A program made the translations under genes and the position numbers. From the NCBI RefSeq assembly GCF_030816725.1, contig NZ_JAUSYG010000001.1, positions 3,224,001 to 3,288,000 of the forward strand: a stretch of DNA of 64,000 bases, given 5' to 3'. This document shows, piece after piece, positions 8,676 to 17,039 of the stretch. The DNA comes from Pseudarthrobacter defluvii. GTDB taxonomy: Bacteria > Actinomycetota > Actinomycetes > Actinomycetales > Micrococcaceae. How positions within the stretch are numbered: position 1 is the stretch's first letter; each line of letters starts with the position of its first letter. A model generated the notes under the pieces. It ran no database searches, was not told where the DNA came from, and saw only the letters and a list, made by a program, of their open reading frames with translations.

Positions 8676-10385
8676 TTAGTTACTGCTGCCAGAAGTGATG
8701 TCAAAATTCGTGAATGCGTTGGGCGGCTTTCTATTGGCCCCGTTTGAAGCAGTCGGCACACCACCCGGCACAGCCCCACCCGGCGCCTGACTCGGAACGA
8801 CCGGCACACCACCCGGCACAGCCCCACCCGGCGCCTGACTCGGAACGACCGGCACACCACCCGGCACAGCCCCACCCGGCGCCTGACTCGGAACGACCGG
8901 CACACCACCCGGCACAGCCCCACCCGGCGCCTGACTCGGAACGGCCGGCACACCCCTTTGGGTGGGTGTGTAGGGCACGGTCGTGGCACCGTTGGAGGCA
9001 GCCGCTGAAGAAGCGGCATGTTGCAAGGTGGACGCCACGTGCCTGCTCCATTGTTGCAGTGCAGCGTCTAGGTACTTCTCCATCTGGCCTGCTACGTACA
9101 CGTTCGCTTTAATCCCTAACCGTTTCTCTCGCGATCGCATATCGTCTTCGATGTCGCGGCGCTTCTTCGATTCTTCCTCAATCCGTCGGCGATCTGCGTT
9201 GCGACGAACCTTTGCCTCGTCTACTAGTGAGTCTCCGTCCAATTTCTTAACTTGTTCGTAGAGTGAAGGCGGTCCGGAATTGAGCAATAACTTAACGAGG
9301 ACGGGAAGGAGCTCGATCATGAAGAAGAGTCCGGCAACAGCCCAGTGCGCCGCACCCATAAGAGGGTTAGACTCCCCGAGCGTAAATAAAGCGCGCAACT
9401 GAGCCAAAATGCCTTGATCATTAAGTGTTCCGGAGTTCACCTGGTTTTGGATTTGAGCTAGCTGGTCTCTTGCAGAGGCCAGCTGAGCCTCCGCAACCGG
9501 CAGTTGCTGCGATGCAGCTGCTTGAGCAGACTTGAGAGCCTCGGCCTGCTGGGCGGTTGCAGTGCTGGAATCTTGTTGTAATTTTTCCCTTGCTGCCTGG
9601 AGCTGACTTTCAAGGTCGCTCAAAACTTGTGTCTGTTTTTTGAAGTCAGCATCGATTTGGGGAAAGGGGCCGAATGGGCCAGCCGTAGGGCTACACTTGC
9701 TCGGGTCTTTGAGGGTCTCCCGACCCTTTCCGTTAAGCTCGCACTGATATAATCTATAAGCTTCATCTGTAATAGGGCGCTGCTGGTTCACCAAGTCCGT
9801 GAGCTCTGTAATTCGTTTCTTATCCTCCTCCACGATTGGATTTACTACCGCACCGTTATTACCTGCCTGCACCTGCTGAAGACGTGTTACTTCGGCTTGT
9901 AAGCTATCCACGTTCTTCTGGAATGCAGAGGCCTCCAGAGGCGATTTGTTATTTTGCGATTGCTGCAAATTGTAATAAGCCATTTGCGCGTTGACGTCCG
10001 ATTCGAACACCTTCAGTACCAGCGGTGTCGAAACGACCGTGCTGATCAAGGCAGCCATGATGAACCGAGGAACAGCCATCTGTAGATTTCGTCTGAAGGA
10101 TGATGACGACAGCATGCTCGTGGTGAGGAAGCGGTCTATATTCAGGATGAGGAGGCCCCAGAGGGCCGCGAACGGGAGGGCTAAGATTGAATTGATTTTC
10201 AAGCCCTGGACCAGGGCGAACCACATCGAAACTACCGCCAGAAGGGCCGTGCCTAAAAGCACGAAGGCAAACTGGACGAACTGGCCAAGTGCAGTTGGTA
10301 CTAATTTCAGGAGAGCCGGCTCCGCACCACCGAGAACGGCTAACTTGTCGATAAAGCGCATGCTCCCCCAGTTCAAACAGTCCAT
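8676..10385 (-). CDS. DUF4407-like membrane protein with coiled coil and Pro/Gly repeat tail
   Basis: 569 residues. Hydrophobic segments at about 36-58, 64-84 and 106-126 are followed by a long Gln/Ala-rich coiled coil (about 150-320, interrupted by a Cys-containing loop near 215-245), then a fourth membrane segment (about 347-369). Next come a highly charged helical stretch (380-440) and a tail with four 16-residue PSQAPGGAVPGG-type repeats. The arrangement of three helices, coiled coil and one helix matches DUF4407. The coiled coil is probably extracytoplasmic and the repeat tail cytoplasmic. It is the first gene of the island operon, 235 bp before the VWA gene. A membrane sensor or anchor role is inferred. 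Confidence 0.8.
   Translation of the reverse strand: MDCLNWGSMRFIDKLAVLGGAEPALLKLVPTALGQFVQFAFVLLGTALLAVVSMWFALVQGLKINSILALPFAALWGLLILNIDRFLTTSMLSSSSFRRNLQMAVPRFIMAALISTVVSTPLVLKVFESDVNAQMAYYNLQQSQNNKSPLEASAFQKNVDSLQAEVTRLQQVQAGNNGAVVNPIVEEDKKRITELTDLVNQQRPITDEAYRLYQCELNGKGRETLKDPSKCSPTAGPFGPFPQIDADFKKQTQVLSDLESQLQAAREKLQQDSSTATAQQAEALKSAQAAASQQLPVAEAQLASARDQLAQIQNQVNSGTLNDQGILAQLRALFTLGESNPLMGAAHWAVAGLFFMIELLPVLVKLLLNSGPPSLYEQVKKLDGDSLVDEAKVRRNADRRRIEEESKKRRDIEDDMRSREKRLGIKANVYVAGQMEKYLDAALQQWSRHVASTLQHAASSAAASNGATTVPYTPTQRGVPAVPSQAPGGAVPGGVPVVPSQAPGGAVPGGVPVVPSQAPGGAVPGGVPVVPSQAPGGAVPGGVPTASNGANRKPPNAFTNFDITSGSSN
8755..8946. repeat. Four tandem 48-bp units encoding 16-aa Pro/Gly repeats
   Basis: Units begin at 8755, 8803, 8851 and 8899 with GGCACACCACCCGGCACAGC; the first three are identical by eye and the fourth differs near its end (GGCC for GACC). 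The unit length is a multiple of three, so copy number can change without shifting frame in the DUF4407-like gene. Confidence 0.95.
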
Positions 10386-10639
10386 ACGCTCCGTGGAACT
10401 CTATGGCTTATAGCGCGTTGATGTGCAGTGATTGTATGTCATGAGAAATGCATGCTGCGTGGTTGCCATCGAGCCTAATTCCCCTAGACAGATTCGAGAG
10501 CACGACTCCGCTTTCTTTCACATAAAAGTGGCAAATCTTGAGCCAATCTTGATTGATCTGTAACGCACGCCTTGCAGTGCACCCCGTTAATGGAAATACG
10601 CAAGGCGAGCGAGATAAGTCAACGTGATTCGGCGGCCCC
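10386..10639. other. Right island edge and promoter region of the island operon
   Basis: 254 bp, AT-rich relative to the right-hand flank. It must contain the leftward promoter for the DUF4407-like gene and the junction with the Lrp remnant that starts at 10640. No integrase, tRNA or long direct repeat is visible here. Confidence 0.4.
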
Positions 10640-10885
10640 GTGGAGAACGGGCTCGCCGCGATCCCGGAGGTCATCGAGGTGCATGCCACCACCGGCGACG
10701 CGGACCTCATGGCCAAGGTGGTGGCCCGGGGCACCAGCGACCTCTACCGCAGGACCAACCAGATTCTGGAGATCGACGGCATCCAGCGCACCAGCACGGC
10801 CATTTCAGTGCTCCAACTCATGCCGCCCCGGTACGACGGCCTCCTGGCCCGGCTCTCCGAGCAGGAATCCCGCCCCGGCGACTAA
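10640..10885 (+). pseudogene. 5'-truncated Lrp/AsnC regulator remnant
   Basis: 82 codons, in frame to TAA at 10885, matching residues 87-167 of the intact Lrp protein at 961-1464 (about 90% base identity, including a 44-base identical run around CTCATGGCCAAGGTGG). The HTH half is missing: homology stops abruptly at 10640, at the island edge. It lies directly before the TPP enzyme gene. Either the island displaced the 3' end of the original gene, or two tandem Lrp paralogues were partly lost. Confidence 0.88.
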
Positions 10886-11004
10886 ACCCGGGTGATCCAC
10901 GCCACAACTGCGCACATTCTCAGTTTCTGCTGCTTCTGCTGCCAAAAGTCCCAGCCAAATATCCGGGTGTTGCCGATCCGAATGCCGGGTCACAGGATTC
11001 CTGC

Positions 11005-12663
11005 ATGACTTCACTTACCGTCTCGGGCCGCGTGGCACAGGTTCTCAGCAGCTATGTCAGCGACGTCTTCGGCGTCATGGGCAACGGCAACGTCTACTTT
11101 CTGGACGCCGCCGAGCAGCAGGGCCTGCGTTTCACGCCCGTCCGGCACGAGGGCGCCGCCATCGCCGCGGCCGACGCCTACTACCGCACCTCGGGACGGC
11201 TCGCCGCGGGCACCACCACCTACGGCCCCGGCTACACCAACGCGCTCACCGCCCTGGCCGAGGCCGTCCAGGCGCAGATCCCGGTGGTGCTGGTCACCGG
11301 CGACGCCCCCACCAGCGGCACCCGGCCCTGGGACGTTGACCAGGCCGCCATCGCCGCGGGCCTCGGGGCGGCCACCTTCACCGTCACCCGCGACGCCGCG
11401 GGCGCCGTGACCCGGCAGGCGGTGGAGTACGCACTCACCCGACGCACCGCCGTCGTGCTAGCCATCCCCTACGACCTGGCTGCAGTCGAGGCTGAGGACG
11501 AGGACCTTCCGGAGCCGGCGGCGTTGGAGGTGACGGACGACGGCGGCACGGACCTTGCGCGGGTGGCCCGCCTGCTCGCCGGGGCACGGCGCCCGCTGAT
11601 TCTCGCCGGCCGCGGCGCGCACCTGGCGGGCGCCGGCCCGGAGCTCCGCGAACTCGCCGACCGGCTCGGCGCACTAACCGCCGGAACCGCCCTGGCGCTC
11701 AACCTCCTCAATGGCGAGGGGTACCTGGGCGTGGCCGGCGGTTTCGGCACCGACACCACGACCGGGCTCATGGGCGAGGCCGACGTGGTCCTGGTGGCCG
11801 GGGCCAGCCTAAGCCCGTTCACCATGCGGTTCGGGCACCTGCTCGGCCCGGACGCCACGGTCATCCAGATCGACACCGCGGTGGAACCGACAAATCCACG
11901 GGTGGACCTGTTCGTTCAGGCGGATGTGAAGGTTGCTGCTGCGCGCCTGCTGTCTTTGGTTGCAGGAGGGGCTGCGGCTGTTGCTTGGCGCGAGGAAGCT
12001 TCTATGCGCATGGTTGCTGGGCCGGGGCATGAGTCGGGAACCACCGAGACTCCTGACGGGCGGCTGGACCCGCGCACCCTCGCCTCCGCGCTCGACGCCG
12101 TGCTGCCGGCGCGCCGCACTGTGGTCCAGGACGGCGGGCACTTCATCGGCTGGGCACCCATGTACTGGAACATCCCGCGGCCGCAGGACCTGGTGATGGT
12201 GGGGACCGCTTTCCAGTCGATCGGGCTGGGGCTGGCGAGCGCCGTCGGGGCTGCCCGGGCGGTTGAGGACGGCCGTACCCTGGTGCTGGCCTCCGGCGAC
12301 GGCGGCTTCCTGATGGGCCTGGCCGACCTCGAATCGCTGATCGGCGCGGCCCGCAGCGCCATCGTGGTGATTTACAACGACGCCGCGTACGGGGCCGAGA
12401 TCCACCAGTACGGTTCGCAGGGCCTGACCGAGAAGCCGATGCTGATCCCCGAGGTGGACTTCAGCGGCGTCGCCCGCGCGCTTGGGGCCGAGTCCGCCGT
12501 CATCCGCTCGCTTGCTGACCTTTCCGCGCTGCAGGACTGGATCTACGCCGGTGCGAAGGGAACCTTCGTGGCGGACTGCCGGATCACGGCCTCTGTCCGG
12601 GCGCCGTGGCTGACCGAGTGGATGAACGCCACCCGGGCAGCGAAGGCTGCGGTGGCGGGATAA
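11005..12663 (+). CDS. Thiamine-pyrophosphate-dependent enzyme (acetolactate synthase-like)
   Basis: 552 residues from ATG 11005; the open frame runs upstream, but the earlier part overlaps the Lrp remnant. Pyr-domain catalytic Glu49 in RHEG, a central cofactor-like domain (about 185-330), and a PP domain with GDGG (431-434) ending in YNDAAYG, the Mg/TPP motif. The family includes acetolactate synthase, benzoylformate decarboxylase and related C-C lyases; the substrate cannot be read from sequence. Codon use is typical high-GC, unlike the island before it. The last 45 bases have a degenerate copy at 22882-22931. Confidence 0.88.
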   Translation: MTSLTVSGRVAQVLSSYVSDVFGVMGNGNVYFLDAAEQQGLRFTPVRHEGAAIAAADAYYRTSGRLAAGTTTYGPGYTNALTALAEAVQAQIPVVLVTGDAPTSGTRPWDVDQAAIAAGLGAATFTVTRDAAGAVTRQAVEYALTRRTAVVLAIPYDLAAVEAEDEDLPEPAALEVTDDGGTDLARVARLLAGARRPLILAGRGAHLAGAGPELRELADRLGALTAGTALALNLLNGEGYLGVAGGFGTDTTTGLMGEADVVLVAGASLSPFTMRFGHLLGPDATVIQIDTAVEPTNPRVDLFVQADVKVAAARLLSLVAGGAAAVAWREEASMRMVAGPGHESGTTETPDGRLDPRTLASALDAVLPARRTVVQDGGHFIGWAPMYWNIPRPQDLVMVGTAFQSIGLGLASAVGAARAVEDGRTLVLASGDGGFLMGLADLESLIGAARSAIVVIYNDAAYGAEIHQYGSQGLTEKPMLIPEVDFSGVARALGAESAVIRSLADLSALQDWIYAGAKGTFVADCRITASVRAPWLTEWMNATRAAKAAVAG

Positions 12664-12694
12664 AGTACCCCTACGACTCCGGCATGAGAGGCAG

Positions 12695-13414
12695 CTAAGA
12701 AAGGATCTCCGCAGAAACGGCCCTCAGCCAACCGTCGGTAGTCTCGCCATTGATGGTTGCCTCGCCCATTTCGACGATCATCTGGACCTTTCTACCGTCC
12801 CGCCAGCCAGCAGTTTTTGACTTGTCCACAAAGACGGACAGGTCCTGGGCGCCTCCTTGAGCTTTGAGCATGACGGTGTACTCCCCGGCTGCTCCGGTCA
12901 TCCAGAGATCTGACATGAACAACTCCCCTGTCAGCTGGAATCGGTCTCCAACCTTGATACCGCCCATTTGGGCCGAATTTAGCCGGTCTAGCAGTTCGTC
13001 GACTGTGGTGTCCGAGACCAAAGGAGCGCTAGGCGGTGCGGCGGCCGGTGTCGTGGTTACTGAAGTTGGCGAAGGGACGACTGAAGTTATCCCAGAATGA
13101 GCCGATGCGCTTTGGGAAGGAGTTTGAGAGGTGGGACTGACCGCTTCAACCTTCGAGTTATTGTCACTCCCAAAAGCGTTACCTAGCAGCACTGCGACGA
13201 TAACAAAGGCGAAAAGTACCCCTCCGGCTCCAATCAGCTTCCACGGAGTTGGGGGTTTCGGTCGCCGGAACGTTAGATCAGATCGCACTTTCCCTTGCTC
13301 TTGAGAGAGGAACTCCCAGCCCTCTTGCTCCAACTTGGCTCGCGTTCTCGCCTCCAGGCCCCGCACGGTCTTCACAGATCTCGTCTCGTAAGTCACACGC
13401 GTCGCTGTTGTCAT
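12695..13414 (-). CDS. Membrane-anchored protein with C-terminal OB-like domain, unknown function
   Basis: 239 residues; ATG 13414 has GGGGGA six bases upstream. A charged N-terminal region (1-55, including RTRAKLEQEGWEF) is followed by one membrane segment (about 57-78), a Ser/Thr/Pro linker (85-130) and a C-terminal domain (about 135-239). The latter has alternating strands (KVGDRFQLTGEL, YTVMLKA, LSVFVD, VQMIVEMG) reminiscent of OB-fold tRNA_anti-like domains. Topology suggests a cytoplasmic N-terminus and an external C-terminus. It converges on the TPP gene with a 31-bp gap. Function unknown. Confidence 0.65.
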   Translation of the reverse strand: MTTATRVTYETRSVKTVRGLEARTRAKLEQEGWEFLSQEQGKVRSDLTFRRPKPPTPWKLIGAGGVLFAFVIVAVLLGNAFGSDNNSKVEAVSPTSQTPSQSASAHSGITSVVPSPTSVTTTPAAAPPSAPLVSDTTVDELLDRLNSAQMGGIKVGDRFQLTGELFMSDLWMTGAAGEYTVMLKAQGGAQDLSVFVDKSKTAGWRDGRKVQMIVEMGEATINGETTDGWLRAVSAEILS

Positions 13415-13672
13415 GATGTTCCCCCTAGGTGCCGGACGGCGATCTGAGCTTAGAGTGGTGCCGGCACGGGTCCAAACCCGCACCTCTATATCAATACCGG
13501 CTGCCACACTTTCGCCAGGAGCAACGGTCTAATCAGACAAAGCTTGGAGGAGCTCTTCCCGGTATCTTACGTAGGCTGCCCTGCCGTCACCGTCGAGAAT
13601 CGGTACCCGTATGACGGGTGGATGTCCCATAGCCGGAATGGCTAAATCGCGCAGGGCGTCATTGTATGCGCG
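13415..13672. other. Intergenic 258 bp, nothing recognised
   Basis: Upstream region of the membrane-anchored protein and downstream of the 13673-14113 gene. No hairpin or gene was recognised. Confidence 0.4.
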
Positions 13673-14113
13673 CTACTTTTGCCTTCCGCCGATTCCGAAG
13701 CCGGTTGCAGCCTTTGCAGCCCGGTAGCGGTCGGCTACTGGTGCCCACTGCCGGCATAAATTCATATAGAACCGGCGATCGAATCCCAATGGCACACCGT
13801 GTGGATACAGCTCAAACGTCAGCAGCCGGAAGCTTGTAAAGTGCTGGGTTTCATCGGTTTCGATGAAGGTCCCTGTGGGTGCATGGTAAAAATCCCCAGG
13901 CAGGGCTGTCTGGCGTTTGCCCACCTGCGCTGCAGCCTCTCCATTCAACGCCCGAAATATGGCGTCCAAAGCCGTGCTGACAGCTTCAGCGGCAGGAGGT
14001 GGAAGGGCAAAATGTCCTTGCTGGTTGATCCAAGGAACCCGTGCAGTCTCGAGTTGAATGCCATCCCGCGCCGCCGCTCGAGCGAAATCTGCCTGTGAGG
14101 CTCCAACGGGCAT
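13673..14113 (-). CDS. Hypothetical protein, possible PD-(D/E)XK-type nuclease
   Basis: 146 residues, starting three bases after the stop of the HhH-domain gene, so the pair is coupled. The central part GDFYHAPTGTFIETDETQHF (72-91) has acidic residues spaced as in some PD-(D/E)XK nuclease cores (D73, E84, D86, E87), followed by a hydrophobic strand and a basic helix. No membrane segment. I do not recognise the family with certainty; the nuclease reading rests on this motif and on the HhH partner. Confidence 0.5.
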   Translation of the reverse strand: MPVGASQADFARAAARDGIQLETARVPWINQQGHFALPPPAAEAVSTALDAIFRALNGEAAAQVGKRQTALPGDFYHAPTGTFIETDETQHFTSFRLLTFELYPHGVPLGFDRRFYMNLCRQWAPVADRYRAAKAATGFGIGGRQK

Positions 14114-14116
14114 TCT

Positions 14117-14791
14117 TCAGGCACTTACTTCCTGATCGACTCGCTCCGGCTGTTGAAACCCTTTACCTTCCATCCAAAGAACCACGTCCAGAACTCGCAG
14201 TAACGAGATGTGTTCCAGTGCAGCGGACGAGCGAATCTTCTGCAGACTTTCCTTGAATGCTTCATTGGAAAGGGCGCTGTGCCAAGCATGCCAAGTCCCC
14301 GCAGAAGTGTGGAAGCCAGTTACGCGAGCGACCACGGAGTCATAAATTGGGATGAGTCCGGGACGCTTCCGTGCCATGAGCTTACTGGCGGTGGTTGGGC
14401 CCACCCCATCCAACTGGCGAAGCAACCTCCAAAGCCTGAAAGCCGCAGACTCATCCCCAAGCCATTCTTCGTGCTGTTCCGGTGAAATGTCCTCGAGGTT
14501 CAGGTCCGGTATGTCGGACAACAGCGAGGCGATCTCGTCCGCCTGTTTACCCAGGATCTCAACTGACGCCGCCGCCGGGACGTGAATGGACAAACAACCG
14601 ACGGCGATGATGTCCTCCGCAACAATTCTGTTAGTGGACACTTTTGAACGACCATCAAAGTGGGACCCCGTGAAGGCGAGCCCATCCCATGGACCGAGCC
14701 CGTAATACCTATGGAGATATGCGAGGGCGGTATCTTCGGTGATAACGGCAAGGGACTCCGCGATCTCGGCCCGCCGGATTTCGTTTGGCAT
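14117..14791 (-). CDS. DUF6308-like helix-hairpin-helix protein
   Basis: 224 residues from ATG 14791; the frame continues to a TTG at 14842, an alternative start. The clearest feature is a helix-hairpin-helix segment LDGVGPTTASKLMARKRPGL (about 128-147) followed by IPIYDSVV, as in DNA glycosylase-like folds, consistent with DUF6308. The glycosylase catalytic Lys/Asp pair is not evident, so DNA binding is better supported than base excision. It is coupled to the possible nuclease at 13673-14113. Base composition is more AT-rich than the metabolic genes nearby, suggesting acquisition. Confidence 0.65.
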   Translation of the reverse strand: MPNEIRRAEIAESLAVITEDTALAYLHRYYGLGPWDGLAFTGSHFDGRSKVSTNRIVAEDIIAVGCLSIHVPAAASVEILGKQADEIASLLSDIPDLNLEDISPEQHEEWLGDESAAFRLWRLLRQLDGVGPTTASKLMARKRPGLIPIYDSVVARVTGFHTSAGTWHAWHSALSNEAFKESLQKIRSSAALEHISLLRVLDVVLWMEGKGFQQPERVDQEVSA

Positions 14792-15136
14792 AAAGTTCTT
14801 TGTCCCCAGCTTTGAGTTTATAGCGGCTTTGCCGCACAACAAGGAATGCTAGTAGATCAAAGACGCCTGGGCATTTCACTCCGTGGAGATCTTCAAGTCG
14901 CGCCCAGCCACGTCTAACGTCCAGCACAGCCGGTTGATGTGCGGCAACCGGCGGGCGACGGTAGCCCTCCGCACCGAGGGTAGCAAAGAAAAAACTTGTC
15001 GATCTTCTGCTTCGCCGCTCAGCTCGCAGTAGGTATTACGGCGGAACCAACACATTAAGCAGCGAACTGTCAGTGCTGATACCTACGCTTAGAGAACCAC
15101 CGCATTTTCGTTACCGTTCGTGTTCAGGGGGAAAGC
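14792..15136. other. Intergenic 345 bp, divergent promoter region
   Basis: Lies between the start of the leftward HhH gene and the start of the rightward CoiA-like gene, so it should hold two divergent promoters. A small stem (GCGGC TTT GCCGC, 14822-14834) is seen near the HhH start. No additional gene was recognised. Confidence 0.35.
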
Positions 15137-16114
15137 ATGAAGGAGAAGCACATAGAAGTTCCCGCTCAAGGTTCAAAACAGGACGCTGTTCTGTGGGAAG
15201 AACCAATCGGGAAGATCTACAACGTTCATAACGAGAGTGACTGGTCGTATATCCGGAGCAATAAACCGGTGCTCAAGTGCCCGGTGAAACTCTGTAACGT
15301 GAGGCTCGTCGCTGTGGATCGACAAGGCACTCGCCACTTCCGGAATGCAGCAGGCTCTATTGACTGCCGTCATTTCACAGCCCGTCCAGCGGATCACTCG
15401 ACTCGGGGCGGCGGACCAATGTCTGACGAACATCGGTGGTACCAGCATGAGATAGCCAAGCAGGTGTCAAGACGGTCCCGCATGAGGGCAATTGTCGAGG
15501 ACTACGAGTCCAACGCAGACGTTCTTATTCTTAATGACGTCACCAACCGGTCCCTCGCGATCGAGGTGCAGCGCTGGGACACAGACATCCATCACAGGAC
15601 TGAGCACAGACTATCTCTAGGCCATGAGGTTCTATGGTTGATAACCGACTCGGCGCAGTTGTCACCTGAAATGCGGCACCAAGTCTATTTAGGACGGGGA
15701 GCATTCATTAGGGTGAGAACCTTTGATCAGCCCTATGTAGCCCTAAAGCCGTGGGAACAAGGGGCACCCCGCTGTGTTCCGGTGATGGAAGTTGCAGGAA
15801 CTATCGCCAGGCTGGATGATTCATCAGGCACTTTGAGGGGAACGCAGTTGCCACTCATGCGCGTCGTGGACGAAATTCTCGACGGTAAGCGGAATTGGAT
15901 CTTTCCCGGGAGCAACGTCTTTAAGAACCGCTCCGGGGCCGGGCGAACAGGTGGCGCGTGGGTCCGAAATATCGACTATACAAACGCCCTGATCCGCGCA
16001 TCCGGCCTAAACATTCAGCCGCTGCCGGAAACGTCGTTCTATGGCCGGCGTTCCGCACCGATCGTTCGTCCGCTTTCCTTCCTGGAATTGGATACAGGCG
16101 ATGGCAGAACCTAG
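15137..16114 (+). CDS. CoiA-like competence/nuclease-family protein
   Basis: 325 residues; ATG 15137 with AGGGGGAA upstream. The N-terminal part (about 1-95) has Cys pairs CPVKLC and a Cys-His pair (SIDCRHF), suggesting a zinc ribbon. Then SDEHRWYQHEIA (95-106) and a PD-(D/E)XK core: ADVLI (about 128-132) followed by LAIEVQRW (about 141-148) give the D...ExQ pattern of the CoiA-like nuclease family. The C-terminus is unassigned. CoiA relatives promote recombination during DNA uptake or occur in accessory DNA. No other competence gene is in view. Confidence 0.75.
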   Translation: MKEKHIEVPAQGSKQDAVLWEEPIGKIYNVHNESDWSYIRSNKPVLKCPVKLCNVRLVAVDRQGTRHFRNAAGSIDCRHFTARPADHSTRGGGPMSDEHRWYQHEIAKQVSRRSRMRAIVEDYESNADVLILNDVTNRSLAIEVQRWDTDIHHRTEHRLSLGHEVLWLITDSAQLSPEMRHQVYLGRGAFIRVRTFDQPYVALKPWEQGAPRCVPVMEVAGTIARLDDSSGTLRGTQLPLMRVVDEILDGKRNWIFPGSNVFKNRSGAGRTGGAWVRNIDYTNALIRASGLNIQPLPETSFYGRRSAPIVRPLSFLELDTGDGRT

Positions 16115-16211
16115 ACTTACAGTCTTGCCGCACGGGCAGCTAATTTGTTGCCTTCTCAGGTGGCTTTGGGCCGGAATTCTTCGGCTGGCCGCCCCAGCCT
16201 CAGCACGGCCT

Positions 16212-16991
16212 CTACAACCGCCGCTGCCGGAACATCGGGAACGACTCCCGCACCCGCTCCAGCGTCTCCAGCGACACCTCCACCGCCTGCACCCCGGACT
16301 CCAACCCAAGGTCAGCCTCAACAACCCCCATCGGATCCACCAGCACGCTCCGCCCCACCGACACCGGCGGTGCCTGGCACACGCCCGCCACGTACACGCT
16401 GTTCTCGATCGCCCGCGCCACGTTCAGCGCCAGCCACTGCTCCGTCTTGCGCTCGCCCGGCACCCAGGACGAGCAGACCAGCAGGACCTGCGCGCCGGCG
16501 TCGGCCAATGACCTGGCCAGCTCCGGGAACCTCAGGTCGTAGCAGGTCATCAGCCCGAACCGCACTCCCCCGTGCTCGAACACCACGGGATCCGTAGACG
16601 GGCCCGGCTTGATGAACTCGGACTCCCCAAAACCCTGCGCATCGAAAAGGTGGATCTTCCGGTAGGAAGCCAGCCGGCCGCCGTCGGGCCCGAAAGCCAC
16701 CAGTGTGTTGTACGCCCTGCCCGGTTCGTCCGAGGCTTCCACCACGCCCGCCAGCAGCGCGATGCGGTGGCGGGCGGCGATGGCGGCAAGCTCCCGGCAG
16801 ACCGGGCCGTCCAGCGACTCAGCCACCGCCGGGAACGTGGCGTCCACCTTCTTCTTCTCGTAAGTGGCGTACTCCGGGAAGGCGACCAGCGCGGCGCCGT
16901 CGCGCGCTGCTTGGTTGGCGAAACGGTCGATCGCGGCGAGGTTGGCCCGGACGTCGGCGCCCGACTCCAGCTGCCCCAGCGCTATCTTCAC
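16212..16991 (-). CDS. Carbon-nitrogen hydrolase (nitrilase superfamily)
   Basis: 259 residues from GTG 16991 (GGAAGGAAC just upstream; the longer frame to 17021 has no such site). Catalytic triad Glu40 (FPEYATY), Lys112 (YRKIHLFD) and Cys150 (TCYDLRFPE) is complete. Members hydrolyse amides, nitriles or N-carbamoyl compounds; the length and motifs fit the Nit/omega-amidase-like branch. It lies last in a leftward cluster after the APC permease and a second hydrolase, which suggests that an imported amide or amine is degraded. Confidence 0.92.
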   Translation of the reverse strand: MKIALGQLESGADVRANLAAIDRFANQAARDGAALVAFPEYATYEKKKVDATFPAVAESLDGPVCRELAAIAARHRIALLAGVVEASDEPGRAYNTLVAFGPDGGRLASYRKIHLFDAQGFGESEFIKPGPSTDPVVFEHGGVRFGLMTCYDLRFPELARSLADAGAQVLLVCSSWVPGERKTEQWLALNVARAIENSVYVAGVCQAPPVSVGRSVLVDPMGVVEADLGLESGVQAVEVSLETLERVRESFPMFRQRRL

Positions 16992-17039
16992 GAATGTTCC
17001 TTCCCTTGGCCCAAGAGCCACGCTACAAACACAACTGGC

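Noticed and set aside
8755..8946. Tandem 48-bp repeats as a CRISPR array
   Set aside because: There are no spacers: the units are contiguous and in frame within a gene, and no cas gene is present.
8714..9112. Repetitive + strand frame opposite the DUF4407-like tail
   Set aside because: It is only the reverse reading of the 48-bp repeats, without a ribosome site.
10624..11004. Upstream extension of the TPP enzyme frame
   Set aside because: It overlaps the Lrp remnant in another frame and carries low-complexity residues; family homology starts at ATG 11005.
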